NCBI GenBank assembly: GCA_036872755.1
Contig: JAVHNS010000008.1
Span: forward strand, 248,001-312,000
Direction: 5' to 3'
Origin: Orbilia blumenaviensis
Taxonomy: Eukaryota > Ascomycota > Orbiliomycetes > Orbiliales > Orbiliaceae
Length of the DNA stretch: 64,000 nucleotides
Shown here: positions 27,467 through 38,702 of the stretch, one piece after another
How the letters are laid out: the number at the start of each line of letters is the position of its first letter
Numbering within the stretch: position 1 is the stretch's first letter
Notes under the pieces: generated by a model
Databases searched by the model: none
What the model was told of the DNA's origin: nothing
What the model saw: only the letters and a program-made list of their open reading frames with translations
Position numbers and translations under genes: made by a program

Positions 27467-29959
27467 AAAGCTTCCGAGATGCAGACCGAAATAATTGCAG
27501 GGATTGTATTACATATTGCATTGCTTGCGTCGATTGCTTTCTGGCTGTTAGTGTGGTAATGGGGGGATTTCACGGCGCTTCAATTGAATACATTCAAACG
27601 ATGATAGTTTTTTTTTTTTTTTTTTTAAAGCAATTTTGATTCGATTCGTAAAAAATTTCTCCACGGATTTCTCCATCTGTGGCTTGGTAGCCTTGGAATT
27701 TGGTTCTGAACCCCGGTGCCTAGCTGCAGGTGCCATAGGAAGTACTGATCGAGCATGTGACCGCATGTGTGTCGCATGTGTGTGGCTAGAAACAAGCGAT
27801 CCTGACTGGTTCATTATCGTCAGAGTTACCTTCATCAATGGACTTTCTTACGTACCTCATCTTGTAAGCCAGCCTCCACGGGGTGGCATAAAATCCCACC
27901 CTCAGATGTACCCCCCCTCGAGCTCTCCTGCAATGCTGAGTCATGGTCAATCCTGACAAAAACGAGACCCAAAAGCAAATACATGCATCTGTCGACTAGC
28001 TAGGAAAAGGAAAAGAATCCCTCGAGTACTCACGAGGATGTAGCCCTATCTACCCGCAGCTAGTAGATCGAACGGCACGGCGCGCGGAGTATATACAGCG
28101 TTAACCACGCCCTGGCTACATCACGTGCCCCTCCATGCATGGAGTATACTATACTCATTCATATACATTATTCACTAGCGCTAGCTTTGTGACATCATTT
28201 CATGAGTTTGTGAGTTTGCTGGATGTATAAGTTTTGAACTAATAAAGAGAGTATCTTCTGATTCATTGCTATCTTATGAACTGGCTCTGACGTGTTCATA
28301 TCGCGTTCATGATTAATTTCACGATTCGGGCCGGCTGACTGGTAGTGTAAATTTGTGGGTGTATATATATTCAATGACTATTGTACAATAGTAACGCGAA
28401 CTCAGGCCGTTAGGATCGATACATAGGAACCATATACATAGGAATGTAATTGCACAAGGGGTGGTGTTAAAAGGATCTCAGGATATTGTTGATGCTGTAG
28501 GATATCCGTATGGGTCTGCCGGATTTGCCAAGGAAGGAGAGGGGGGCATGAGGCGGGTTTGAAGAAAAAAGGCTGCAGCATACACCACCAAAGATACCAT
28601 CTTCTCGTAGACACCTGCATGTTGCACTTTCTTGAATTCGTGGAATTTACAACGGAAACTATTGATCAACCATGGTTATGTACAGGTACATGTGTATGTA
28701 AGCTGCCTCGAAGTGCTGGTCTGTCAAGAGCGTCTTTGAGAGGACGAGTAGGATAATCCTGATAGTGTGCATTATCCTCTAACAATGGAGAGGCGAATGG
28801 TGCACATACGCCCACGCGTGTATGCCATAGCTCGACCTAGCCAGGCCCGGCCCAGGCGATGCCATCCCGAATGGGATGCATATCCTAGGCTGCCTCTTAA
28901 TTGTTATCCTTCCCCTTGATCCTTATAATGCGGCTTTTATGTGGCTGCATATCCTGAGCGGCCCTGTCCTATGCTCATGTACGTGGCTATTGGTCAACGG
29001 TTCTGGTTGTATCATTAGAATGATATCTGCTGGTAAAAAAAATTAATAGATAGATAAAAAAAATCTGGACTTCGTAGAGGGCTGGTCTACGAGACCAGGT
29101 TTGGATATGCGACTGTTAACTCGCTATGGGCCGCACTTCATCACGACCACGTAACTGCTGCATATGCACATTCCATTCCTCGATCGATCAACGGCTAGTT
29201 CCATCAATCTGCGCCAATTTAGTGATATCTCAATAGGGAGCCCCGAATCAAAATTCGCTTGTCTGGCGTATCGCTAGGAGAGCTCAGAGTCCGCGGAGGT
29301 ATAAACTCCTTAGGATACCAGCCATAGACAGCCACTCGCCTCGTTTCAGCTTCTTGAATCTGTGAAAGGCTAGCTGATTCTCATTAATCCATATCCAATT
29401 ACTAATCCTGTCCTATGTAAGTTGGTTTGATACATATCCCGAAGAAGTTGCCTACGGTAAGAACATTGATGGCAGACATTCGAGGCGTGTTGTCTTTCCC
29501 GCGAAAGTTGTACACGTTGTAATAATCGCGGAAACGATGAAGCCATTCCGAGTATATCTGTAGGCCTAATTACTCGGTCCTAATATCGTCGGTATGACTT
29601 TCGGGAACGGTTTCGGTTGAGAAAAGTTTTTGTGAATGGTAGGTATATAGATAGAATGCATCCTAAGATGGTATGAGTTGGTTGCATTTCGAGATGGTGT
29701 TGTAGCTGACGTATTATGCATTTGCCACCCTTATTGGTCTGGTCTGATTGGGCAAAGGCGATTGCATGCTGTCTGTACAACTCGTGTCTTGGAGAATTAA
29801 GTCCAATGAGGACAAGTTAGGTTACTCTCTGTCAAAGGATCTGGCCAACTATACCTGGCCTGAACTCTGCTTCTCAAAAGGGGTGCAAGGTTTGCATCCC
29901 AAAATAGCTTTGGATTTCCTTTTAAGAATTTTTTTCAAAAATCTTTTTTCTTTTACTAA

Positions 29960-29982
29960 TTTTTTTTTTTTTTTTTTTTTTT
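29960..29982. repeat. Poly-T run (23 bp)
   Basis: A homopolymeric T tract in non-coding DNA. A second tract of 19 T lies at 27608-27626. Confidence 0.95.
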
Positions 29983-31176
29983 CGTTTCGAAACCGCTAGA
30001 AGCAAGGGTTGCTTCCAAGACGGCGTGTGGAGAAATTGGTCATTGAGTTTGTAAATTTGATGTTCTAGATGCTGATACTTCTCCTGCGAGTGATTGTACA
30101 TATTTTGTTTTTCAAATGTGTTTTTGCCTTCCACTTGGAACATAATTTACAATTGGATATTGCAGACACCGTCTAATACCGGCTGAGCTTTGCGAGAACG
30201 TTCGAATAATTCAGATCCTCCATTAACTTTGTATCCTCTTGATTCATCATGATTGGCCCCGCTTGCTACGTGTTGCCTGCGTTGCATTTTGTATCTACAA
30301 GAAGCGGTAACCGGTGAGCAGCTGTGCTGGCAACTGCGACTTCTGCTACCATCCTACATTGCTAACCAAAGGCTTGAATGCCCTAAATGGGTAATTTCCT
30401 GCGTCGGGGGAGGTTGCGATGTTATTGTTAGTCTGGAGGTTGCTTTAGTATTGCGATGCCAATCATGATATCGGAGCTGGCGATGGCCTAATAGCACATA
30501 TGCATGTATATACATGTATGTGCAATGATATCTTGCATAGGATATGTGTACCTGTCGGCATGCAAGCGCATACATATTTGCGTAGGCAGGAACTAGGCTC
30601 AGGAAGGAGGAAACATATATTTTTTTTTACCGCAATGCCGTTTACGGTCGTGCGCCCACGCGCAAATATGCTGGTGCACCGATGAGAATGAGTTCATATG
30701 CAGGCCTAATTGATTAGTGTGTCCCCAGGGCTGATAGTATGCAGTGTTAGCGGGGTTCTCAGCTGGGATATCGACACGCGGTTAAAGTTCACACCAAGGC
30801 TGCATGCCCTCTTCTCTTATTCGGTGACATGGAAGGCGTTTGTGTCAGTTTAGGCCTAATCTGTAGGCCGGTAGGGAAGGTAATGCTGCATGTTTCTCAA
30901 GTAATCCGGGCGCGGATGCCAGGCAGGTAGACAGGCATCGCAGTCCATTCCTATCGCTGACTAGGCCTCCCCTCTAAATCTTGAGTTAATTTGTATGCAT
31001 AAGCCTGTACATAAATATGTGGGATTTATTAATTAGCCGACCCAATTAATTATAATTATACAGCAGCCTCTATCCGATCCTCGTTAGTTTAACAAGATTC
31101 TTACTTGTGCGACAGAGACGGAAGCGATGCTGAGATGGCTACTGGTGGAGAAAGCGATGCTTTCAAGCATTTTCGT

Positions 31177-31215
31177 CACACACACACACACACGGATACA
31201 CAGACACACACATGC
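31177..31215. repeat. Interrupted CA microsatellite
   Basis: A CA array with two interruptions, upstream of the subtilase gene. Confidence 0.9.
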
Positions 31216-31806
31216 ACCAGCGGCGATTTCACTGCGGAAGCAATGCATGCTGTTCGCCAGAACCCAGGCTAGGGGTGTACCGGTACTTGATATCGATACC
31301 TTTACCTGTACCTATCCCTTCAATAATAGGGTCTGGGGCTGGAGGTATCTAGTCTTGACCTCCTAAAATTTAGAAATTTGGGAATTTCGGTAACCATAGC
31401 ACCAAAGCAAAGGACACATCAGTATTGTCGTTTCCAAAGTGAGGGTGAAGTGAGGATCGATTTTAGATGTCGTATGGCTTTTAGACTTGACTAGGAAACT
31501 ATAAGAATCCCTGAAAGGTTCTGCTTCGACTCTTTTTTTTATCCTCATCACACGTAAAATACTAAAACTAGCATCTTCTCCAAGAGGACAGAGAGCACAC
31601 GATAACTTGAGAATCTGATTCCATACTCGAATCTCCCGCTCTTATATATATAATTGATCGGTTCCCCCCATATCACAACCAGAAAGCCAAATCCAGATTC
31701 GCAAGCCCTCCCATTGCCAATAGCCCAAACCCTTCCCACTGTTGAATATTGGTATACTCAGACCAGAGATCTTCGTATATACATATATACCCAAGAACTT
31801 CAAGCC

Positions 31807-33381
31807 ATGTCTGTTGCTTACGCTATTGGCGGCATTGTGTTGGTCGGCGTTATCAGTCCGTTCTGTCAAAAACGTAGCTATAGGCCCTCAGTTTCGGTAT
31901 CTAGATCTATTAAACCCAGATCGGCTCCTTCTGCTCGTCCCCTAAGGCCGGAGCCTTCTAAATTACTTCGCTTGGAACACCTTGACTACACTCGGGGTGA
32001 TCATTCGGACAAGTAGGTGCTTACCTCGTCTTTTCCCTTACAGTGTGTTAATTTTAAATTTTCGTCTCATACCTAAAACTTATGCACAAAGCGTGTTAAT
32101 CAATACTCTGGAATACGATATCAATGCTGACAATAAATTTTATTAATTTAAATTAGGATCGATTATTGGGATTTGTATAGAAGAAACTGTATTGAGCCAT
32201 TCAAACCCAGGACAGAGCTTGATCTCGAATTTCAGATAAATGTCCTTCTCATCGACTCAGGCATCGATGGGGATCACGTTGGGATTATGCTACAGATAGA
32301 AGATGGAATCATTAGGCCGTGGCGTGACTATACCACGGCCGAGGACCCTATGCTAATCGATGAGCGTTCGGATCATAGCGGTTCGCTTGTGGACGAGTTT
32401 GGCCACGGAACGTGTGGTGCTGATATCATTGGGATGATGGCGAGTAGCGCAATTATATATTCTGCTCGTGTTTCCAAGAATGGCTCAAAAGTTAGCCCGA
32501 AAGTTGTTGCAAAGGTATGACACACCGGTTTGATGGAATCGACATTAATGCGTCCATGCAAGACGTAAAATTGTTTTTGCTTAGAACGAAAGCTAATATT
32601 CATGATACAGGCCATAAATGACGCCGTCGATGCTACTGAAGAAAATGAAGTGTCTTTCGATTTTATTGTTATGCCACTTGGGTTCCCCGAGAACAGTAAG
32701 GGTCTTGAAGAGCTGGAAGCAGCTATCAAGAGAGCAGGTAAATTGGGTATCACCCTTATTGCCGCAGCCGGGAACGACGGAAACTTCAGAAACCCTCCAC
32801 CTCCAGCGTGCTATCCCGAAGTCATTTGCGCTTTTTCCTGCGATGGCAACGGAACACCTTCTGGTTTCAGTCCCTCTATTCATCTGACCTCCACCGAAAA
32901 GAAAGAATTTCTTGTTCCTGGGGAAGGGATTGAATGTGCTTGGATCGAGCCAGGAAAATGCCATTCACAAGAACGCAGGATCTACAAAGAAAATAAATCT
33001 AAATTTGCGCCAACTCACGAAGCTCACCCGTCCTTATTCCAGGGACTCGGGCACCACATGAATCTAAAACATATGGACCAAGCCCTACCAAGTGACCAGA
33101 ATGAACCTGAGGAAAAGAGCGGGTACGCCTTTGTTTCTGGAACGTCATTTGCCTGTTCTGTTCTCGCCGGTATCTCCATTGTTGTTCTCGAAAGATTATA
33201 TGAGGTAGCAGTGAAAAAGGATTATCTTTCCGCTATAGAAGAGGTTGATAATGCACGAAAGAAATATTTACGAGACATCTTGAGCCGCATGACGAGACCA
33301 GAGCGCGGTGCTTATCTACTTAACCCTACCCAGATCACTAATGAGATCTTGTCGGAGTACCTAACCCAATGCGACTCATAA
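31807..33381 (+). CDS. Subtilisin-like serine protease (S8), HET-Q2-like candidate
   Basis: Three exons (31807-32012, 32157-32514, 32611-33381; introns 144 and 96 bp) encode 444 residues. The S8 catalytic set is complete: Asp102 in LLIDSGIDGDH, His152 in FGHGTCGA, oxyanion Asn243 in AAAGNDG, and Ser367 in VSGTSFAC. The start is the first ATG in frame. The N-terminus has a short hydrophobic stretch (residues 3-18) followed by a basic, Ser/Pro-rich segment (22-56). No room exists for a normal I9 propeptide, so this does not look like a secreted digestive subtilase. About 50 extra residues (305-355) lie between the VPG-E-G-I strand and the serine motif. No NB-ARC or repeat domain follows, so it is not a full NLR. 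Fungal subtilases of this kind occur as cell-death effectors. The gene 2 kb downstream is a possible substrate. Confidence 0.9.
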
Positions 33382-35371
33382 CTGGCCCGGGCCATTCAGC
33401 TATTAAGTTACCAGGTTGATGGGACCGTTCCCTTCACCTATCATATTTTGGGGGGGTCAAACCCTCTTCTCGCCGCTTCAAATCGCACACCAATACTCCT
33501 GCATGCTTAGGCATTTCATATCCTTTATTTTTTTTAATTATGTTATTCCCTGGTCGGAAGATTTAACCCCCCAAGAAAACCAAGAAAACGACCAAAAAAA
33601 AAAGAAAAGAAAAGCGTTAATGATTTAAACGGAGTAAATCACTACTATTCGAGGAGGATGTTTGGAGTTTCAGTTGCCTGCGTCTGATTTATTTCCTAGT
33701 TTGTTAGCAATCTTTATCCGTTCTGTATATTAGCACTCGTATTCACAACTCCCTAATATACGGGGTAGCTGTGCGCATGGCCGCATAGAAGCTGTCCCCG
33801 ATCAACTCTTATCACATGCATGGAATCAAAGTTTTTTATTCAATTTTACAAATAATGTTCTTACTGGGTATCCCTTTGATAGATAAAAAGAACTTCGGTA
33901 ATTATAACCACGATAAACATTATTCGTCGATAGAAGCTGTCGCATGCTAAACGTTGATTGTACGACGCAAAGTTGTTGGCATATAATTGTTGAATGGCTT
34001 TAATAGGGCTCGGTCGTTGTATGCATGCAGGACATGTCAGGCTGCAGAGGTGCAACTTGAAAGCATGTCATGATTGTCCTATAGCTACCGCCATAAATCA
34101 AGGATTAACCTTTCCATCGGTGTAAACCCACCTCCAAACCAAGCGCTGGGCGCCGTTTCGGGTCCACACCGACAGGGAATCACGGGTTTTGTTGCATTTT
34201 GTGTGTTGGCAGTCGCACCGGGTTGGATATTATATTCGCCCTTGCTTGTTTCGACTTCAAGAGACGATAGTTAATTGCCGGATGGTTCCGGACAAAGAAA
34301 GAGAGGGATCGATCGAGGAGCGAAAAAATTAAAAAAAAGGCAGGCCTGAATACTCGAACTAACAAAAAAAAAAATATCCCTGTCTATTTTTAAATTTTAA
34401 ATATGGAAATAGAGCCCGGACCCAATCTGGGACTGCACACCGGTACGGCAACGTTTATATAATCTCATAACGGCCCGGATTCGAGTGCAAAGTGAGCCAA
34501 TTCAAATTTAAATCGTGGAAATCAGAGTTTTACGTATTTGTGGGTTTTAAGGTAGACGAGGGGCAACTCGGAGCATGAAAGCGGGGCCTTTTAAGTATTT
34601 GGAAGTCTTCTGTCCCGGGATCCCGCCAAACGATGGCTAGTCGGCGCCTAAGGCACATCGTAGTACAAGGAAGAACATGAAATCCTGGTTGGTCGGCCGT
34701 TGACATACTATGATCCCACTAGATTTAATAGACCAATACGAAATTCCCACAACCCGTTAACTTGCATGCGAACCCACAGCAAATGTTAATGTTCCCCACT
34801 AAAAGTTTGGACAGATACGGCAAGCCCTTGCTCGTCATACGCTTCTGTTTCGAGAAGTTTATTGGTCAATTCGTTCGAATAAAATGAAATAAAAGAAGAT
34901 GTTTGGTCGGAGAAATTCGAGTTCCCGTTTGTTAACAAACCACGTCATAACTGCGTTCTGCATATTGCGACGATAATGAGGATGGTTTTAACCGTTTGAC
35001 GTGGCCAGGATGCAGATGCAATGCAGGCAATGGCCATCAATCCACCAGCACCACGCTTTGGAATATGCGAATAATTTATTAAAGTCTTCTTTTTTTTATA
35101 CCCGATTCAGTGGTATATATGTCGCGATTTAGCCCCGTCGGTCCTGCCTTTTGGAAATATTTAGAGTTTGTGTAATTAATATCTCCATAGGCTTTCACCT
35201 TCTATAACCTTCTCATTAAGTCTTTTGTATATATTCAAAATTGGTTCTTGATTTCAGCTACAAATCAGAACAGTTCCTATCCGCACCGGCTGCTTAAAAT
35301 AATTATATACGGCTGGCCGTTACCTTCTCTTCCTATTACTATCCACACTACAACTTCAGATCGGCGCCAAG
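33382..35371. other. Intergenic region, subtilase / gasdermin-like gene
   Basis: Two kilobases without a supportable gene between two collinear genes. It is A/T-rich around 34325-34400 and 35085-35100. A TTATATA box-like sequence at about 35301-35308 lies some 65-70 bp before the downstream ATG. Confidence 0.55.
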
Positions 35372-36214
35372 ATGGCCAACAGAACTAAGGAATACTTCCT
35401 AGCACCAAGATTTGACATCCCTCCCCCGGCCGTTCAACTCGGCAGTATCATCCGAGATAAAGAATCGCCGCGCGAAACCCGCGGTGTAGAGACAGTACGG
35501 GTCCCTGATAGTTGCATTGAACTATCCCAGGCAGTGGACTATGAGGACTCATTTGAAACCAAAGCAAGATTTGGCGCGAGTCTATTCGCAGAAGTGCTCA
35601 AATATGTCTTGGGGGTGGGCATAAACATCGGGACACGAATCCAACAAGCCGAATCAATGGAATTAAGATGTGAAAGGCTTGAGACTAGGTGCTTTGACCC
35701 GACCCCGGAATATTTACAGCAAGCTATGCAAAAGGCTCGGGAGAACCCTACTATGAACCGCTATTTGTCGAAACGTGGGATAATTGGGAACAAGCGAAAA
35801 CTATTTATGGTCACCGGGGTCAAAGTAGCAGAGGGTCTGACTATATCAACCAAAACTAAGTCTGACCTCGCACTCGAAGGTGGGATTATGGTCGATGCGA
35901 CACCTACAGGAATGCCGATTGGCGTCGGCCCTATGATCCAACTCGAAACCATTGGGTCTAGAGAAGCTAGAATTACCGTTGTGGGACCAGTAGTACTTGC
36001 ATACAAGGTCATCGAGATTGTGAGGAAAAGGGGATCGGAAATGAAAATGAAAGATTATAACCGTGGAGCACTTCTGAATGGGAAGCTCACCGAAGAGGAT
36101 CAAGAGAACGAGTATGAAGTGGTGCATCAGGATTTTGATGATGGGATCGCCGACTTTGGCACTGGCCATGGCAGCCAAACCCAAACGACGGGTTCAGAGG
36201 GTCGATTGTCATAG
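35372..36214 (+). CDS. Candidate gasdermin-like pore-forming protein (HET-Q1/RCD-1 type)
   Basis: A single exon of 280 residues with a good start context (CAAGATGGCC). No signal peptide and no classical membrane helix are seen. It opens with FLAPRFDIPPPAVQLGSII (9-27), an N-terminal pattern I associate with a large family of fungal hypothetical proteins. Then come a Gly-rich strand pair around 67-90 (FGAS...GVGINIGT), an L-x-T-x-x-F-D-P turn (103-110), a helix (113-134), and alternating strands. These include LFMVTGVKVAEG (144-155) and LAYKVIEI (209-216). The order and spacing resemble the gasdermin N-terminal fold. The core ends near 221 and a charged, acidic tail of about 60 residues follows. 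Podospora HET-Q1 has a similar size and a short cleavable tail. The gene itself is secure, but the fold assignment is inference by eye and could be wrong. Confidence 0.55.
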   Translation: MANRTKEYFLAPRFDIPPPAVQLGSIIRDKESPRETRGVETVRVPDSCIELSQAVDYEDSFETKARFGASLFAEVLKYVLGVGINIGTRIQQAESMELRCERLETRCFDPTPEYLQQAMQKARENPTMNRYLSKRGIIGNKRKLFMVTGVKVAEGLTISTKTKSDLALEGGIMVDATPTGMPIGVGPMIQLETIGSREARITVVGPVVLAYKVIEIVRKRGSEMKMKDYNRGALLNGKLTEEDQENEYEVVHQDFDDGIADFGTGHGSQTQTTGSEGRLS

Positions 36215-38702
36215 GGTCTTTACATATATTTCTAGCGTCTGGGCTAGCTGGGGAATCCGCATATTTCATTGGCATTCACGTTTTGTCTCCTAAAAAAAAA
36301 TCTCTACTAGTTCAACTTGAAATTGTCGGAAAGTTATTGTGGTTGTTGAAGCTGGTCTTTCATCTCGGGAGGAATCTTATTAATTTAGCGGATAATGTTA
36401 TCATGTATATTTAGTATGAACTTTATGAATCTAACGAATATCCTTTTGTATATAGTGAATGCGATGTGTATCATATCTTCGAAGTTAAGCATATTTGTCT
36501 TTGACCCAGACTTTCCGCTATTAGCAGCAAAATATGAAAGTCATTAAAATGTGATTAGAGTGAAATGACGGTTTGATGACGCCTTCAAAAGACTAAGTAG
36601 AAAATGTAGGCCTAGTGTGCCGCGAGATTAGGCATAGTACCTATTTTTTAGGTTTCGACTTCCAAGACAAATCCCATGATTACTTCTCTCCCGGGATGAG
36701 GCGACGAGCTGTCTCACACCTAAGAGTATTGGCGGCAATTTCTTCGACGGTCGCAGTCGCAGCTGCAGCTTGTGAGTCTCATGGTCCCATTAAGTGGTGA
36801 ACAACACAGTTGGGTGTTGTAATCTATCACATATCATTCTAGGTATCGTCAGGTCAGGATCCAGTGTCTGAGCTGAGCGGCACGGGGGTGACAAAAAAAC
36901 AGAAACAAGAATATAAATTTTGGGTGGAATTTTGTTAGCAAGTGTTCGTTTTTTGTTTCGCTTTTAGTGTCACCCCCGTGAGCGGTTATCGATTGTGGTT
37001 ATGATTAAGTAGGAACCGGGAATTGATATTCGGAATGCGAATCTCAAAGGGTCCTATTGGGCTGGCTTAAAAAAAAAACCACTCTAGGGGCTCTGCTTCT
37101 CTGTGTAGGTCTGGACCCTGATCAATGATATCATATAACCAATTTCAAGATGTAAGATCTGATCGATCTGTCTCGGATCTCGTAGCCCAGATGCTTGGCC
37201 AGACCCTGCGGGTGGGAACATCAATATATTGCTAATCCGAATGCCTGTTAAGCATTGCCAAGTTACAATTTTTAAGTATCTTTTACCTAACCACGGAATT
37301 TAATACAACACGTCCAACTATCGCGCACTAATGCTGGGGCGTTTTCAGTCCTGTTTCGATATCGAAAATATAGCTCGGAATACTTATATATATATCTCTA
37401 TTTTTTATCTGACCGAATGTGGTAGATGGACCCAGTTGAGTTCAGGGCCTGATCCCGGGCTCACCCCGTCCATACACTCAGACCCTTGATATCTGGACCG
37501 GGTAGCCGGAACACCAGTTTCTCGAAAATAACGTTATATAATGACTTACTTAATAAAACTGTATGCAAATTTGGTCCCCAAGTCACCAGCATTTTGTTGC
37601 CGCACAACCCGCGCAATATAGCAGTATCGGCTTCTTTTGAACCCGACAGCCAACCATGATCGGTTCACGGAACACAACGTTCAACACCAGCCCGAATGAA
37701 CGAAAAGAATCCACCCACGACAGGGAACTTAATACCCTTCTGAGCGCCCGTTGTAACCCCACCGACATAATTTTCGTGTATTGACGCATCACCGCCAAGA
37801 AGAGAAGGGGTTTTTTTAACAATCACAATTATCGTCGTGTCCAGCAGGTCGGCGAAGACCGGATGAGAACTAGACTGACATACCAAGACTGAACGACAGA
37901 AAAGCTTACTCGACCCACATTGCACAAGAGAGGGGGCTCTGCGAACGAATAGTATAGTTAGCGAGTTCTTGATATTTCGAGAACTCGAGAATCTAACTGG
38001 GATTCGGGATAGTCGCATTTTTCTCTCGCTTACCCCAGTTCATGGGGACGGCAGATGGTCTGTGGGGACTGGCCTTTAACCGACTGCTTAGTGGCCAGCG
38101 ACCCTGCGATTAGTTTTTGGTCGCCAAGTCGGAGCGTTGTCATTCCATTTGTCACGATGTGCTTCTCCTACCATCCCCCGTACGAAAAGTTCGGCGCGCG
38201 AAAGAAAGGGTTTTGGTGCAAAATGCGCGCTCAATTTCAGAGGTATATAACTGTTGTATTATAGAATGGTATAGTATGATCATGAGGCTCTCATTGTTTT
38301 TCTGCAACCCTAGAAACATGCAGATTGCATTAATGGGATTTCGATATAGATATGCAAGCTATGGATAAAACTGGCTAGGGGGCGTGTCCATGGATATGAC
38401 TTTTACCGTATCGAGGGCTCCTTATGGTTGCATGGCTGATTGCTTTAATTCAAGAAAGGGTTCGTTCGCACTCGCTTTTGTTATAGACTGGACATTTATT
38501 TCTTATATCAAGCTGTGGCATCCATGGAGATATGTTTCGTTTCGCCTCTTACCTCTTACGCCCTCTTCCCCAGGTTTCTCGGTCCTCAGCGTTCGCCTGA
38601 GCCCTATCGACGGTCGTTACCTTCTAAAGGATTTTAATTTAATATAGTCTAATATATTGGTTAATTAATACCTGGTCTCTTGAAGACCGAAGAGTAGCCA
38701 AG
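36215..38702. other. Gene-free region with one MITE-like element
   Basis: No supportable gene. Minus-strand frames at 37583-38018 lack domains and good codon structure. A 100-bp inverted-repeat element sits at 36881-36980. Confidence 0.55.
36881..36980. mobile_element. MITE-like element, copy 1 (100 bp)
   Basis: The ends are a perfect 13-bp inverted repeat, CACGGGGGTGACA at 36881-36893 and its complement at 36968-36980. The similarity continues imperfectly inward to about 30 bp (GAAACAA-type block). The element is flanked by an exact 5-bp direct repeat, AGCGG, at 36876-36880 and 36981-36985, as expected for a target-site duplication. It has no coding capacity. It shares the terminal core GGGTGACAA with the element at 50313-50490. 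A transposon class cannot be fixed from this alone. Confidence 0.75.

Larger units (their letters stand above)
27467..31806. other. 4.3-kb gene-poor region
   Basis: No supportable gene between CSN1 and the subtilase. It holds T runs at 27608-27626 and 29960-29982, a CA repeat near 31177-31215, and several small hairpins, for example a 7-bp stem around 29085-29101 and an 8-bp stem around 28760-28790. A TATA-like run near 31642-31652 lies about 155 bp before the subtilase start. This is where the window changes from housekeeping to accessory content. Confidence 0.55.

Noticed and set aside
37583..38018. Overlapping minus-strand frames of 79 and 117 codons
   Set aside because: No signal, domain or clean splice partners; the 117-codon frame contains Ser/Val-rich random-looking sequence.
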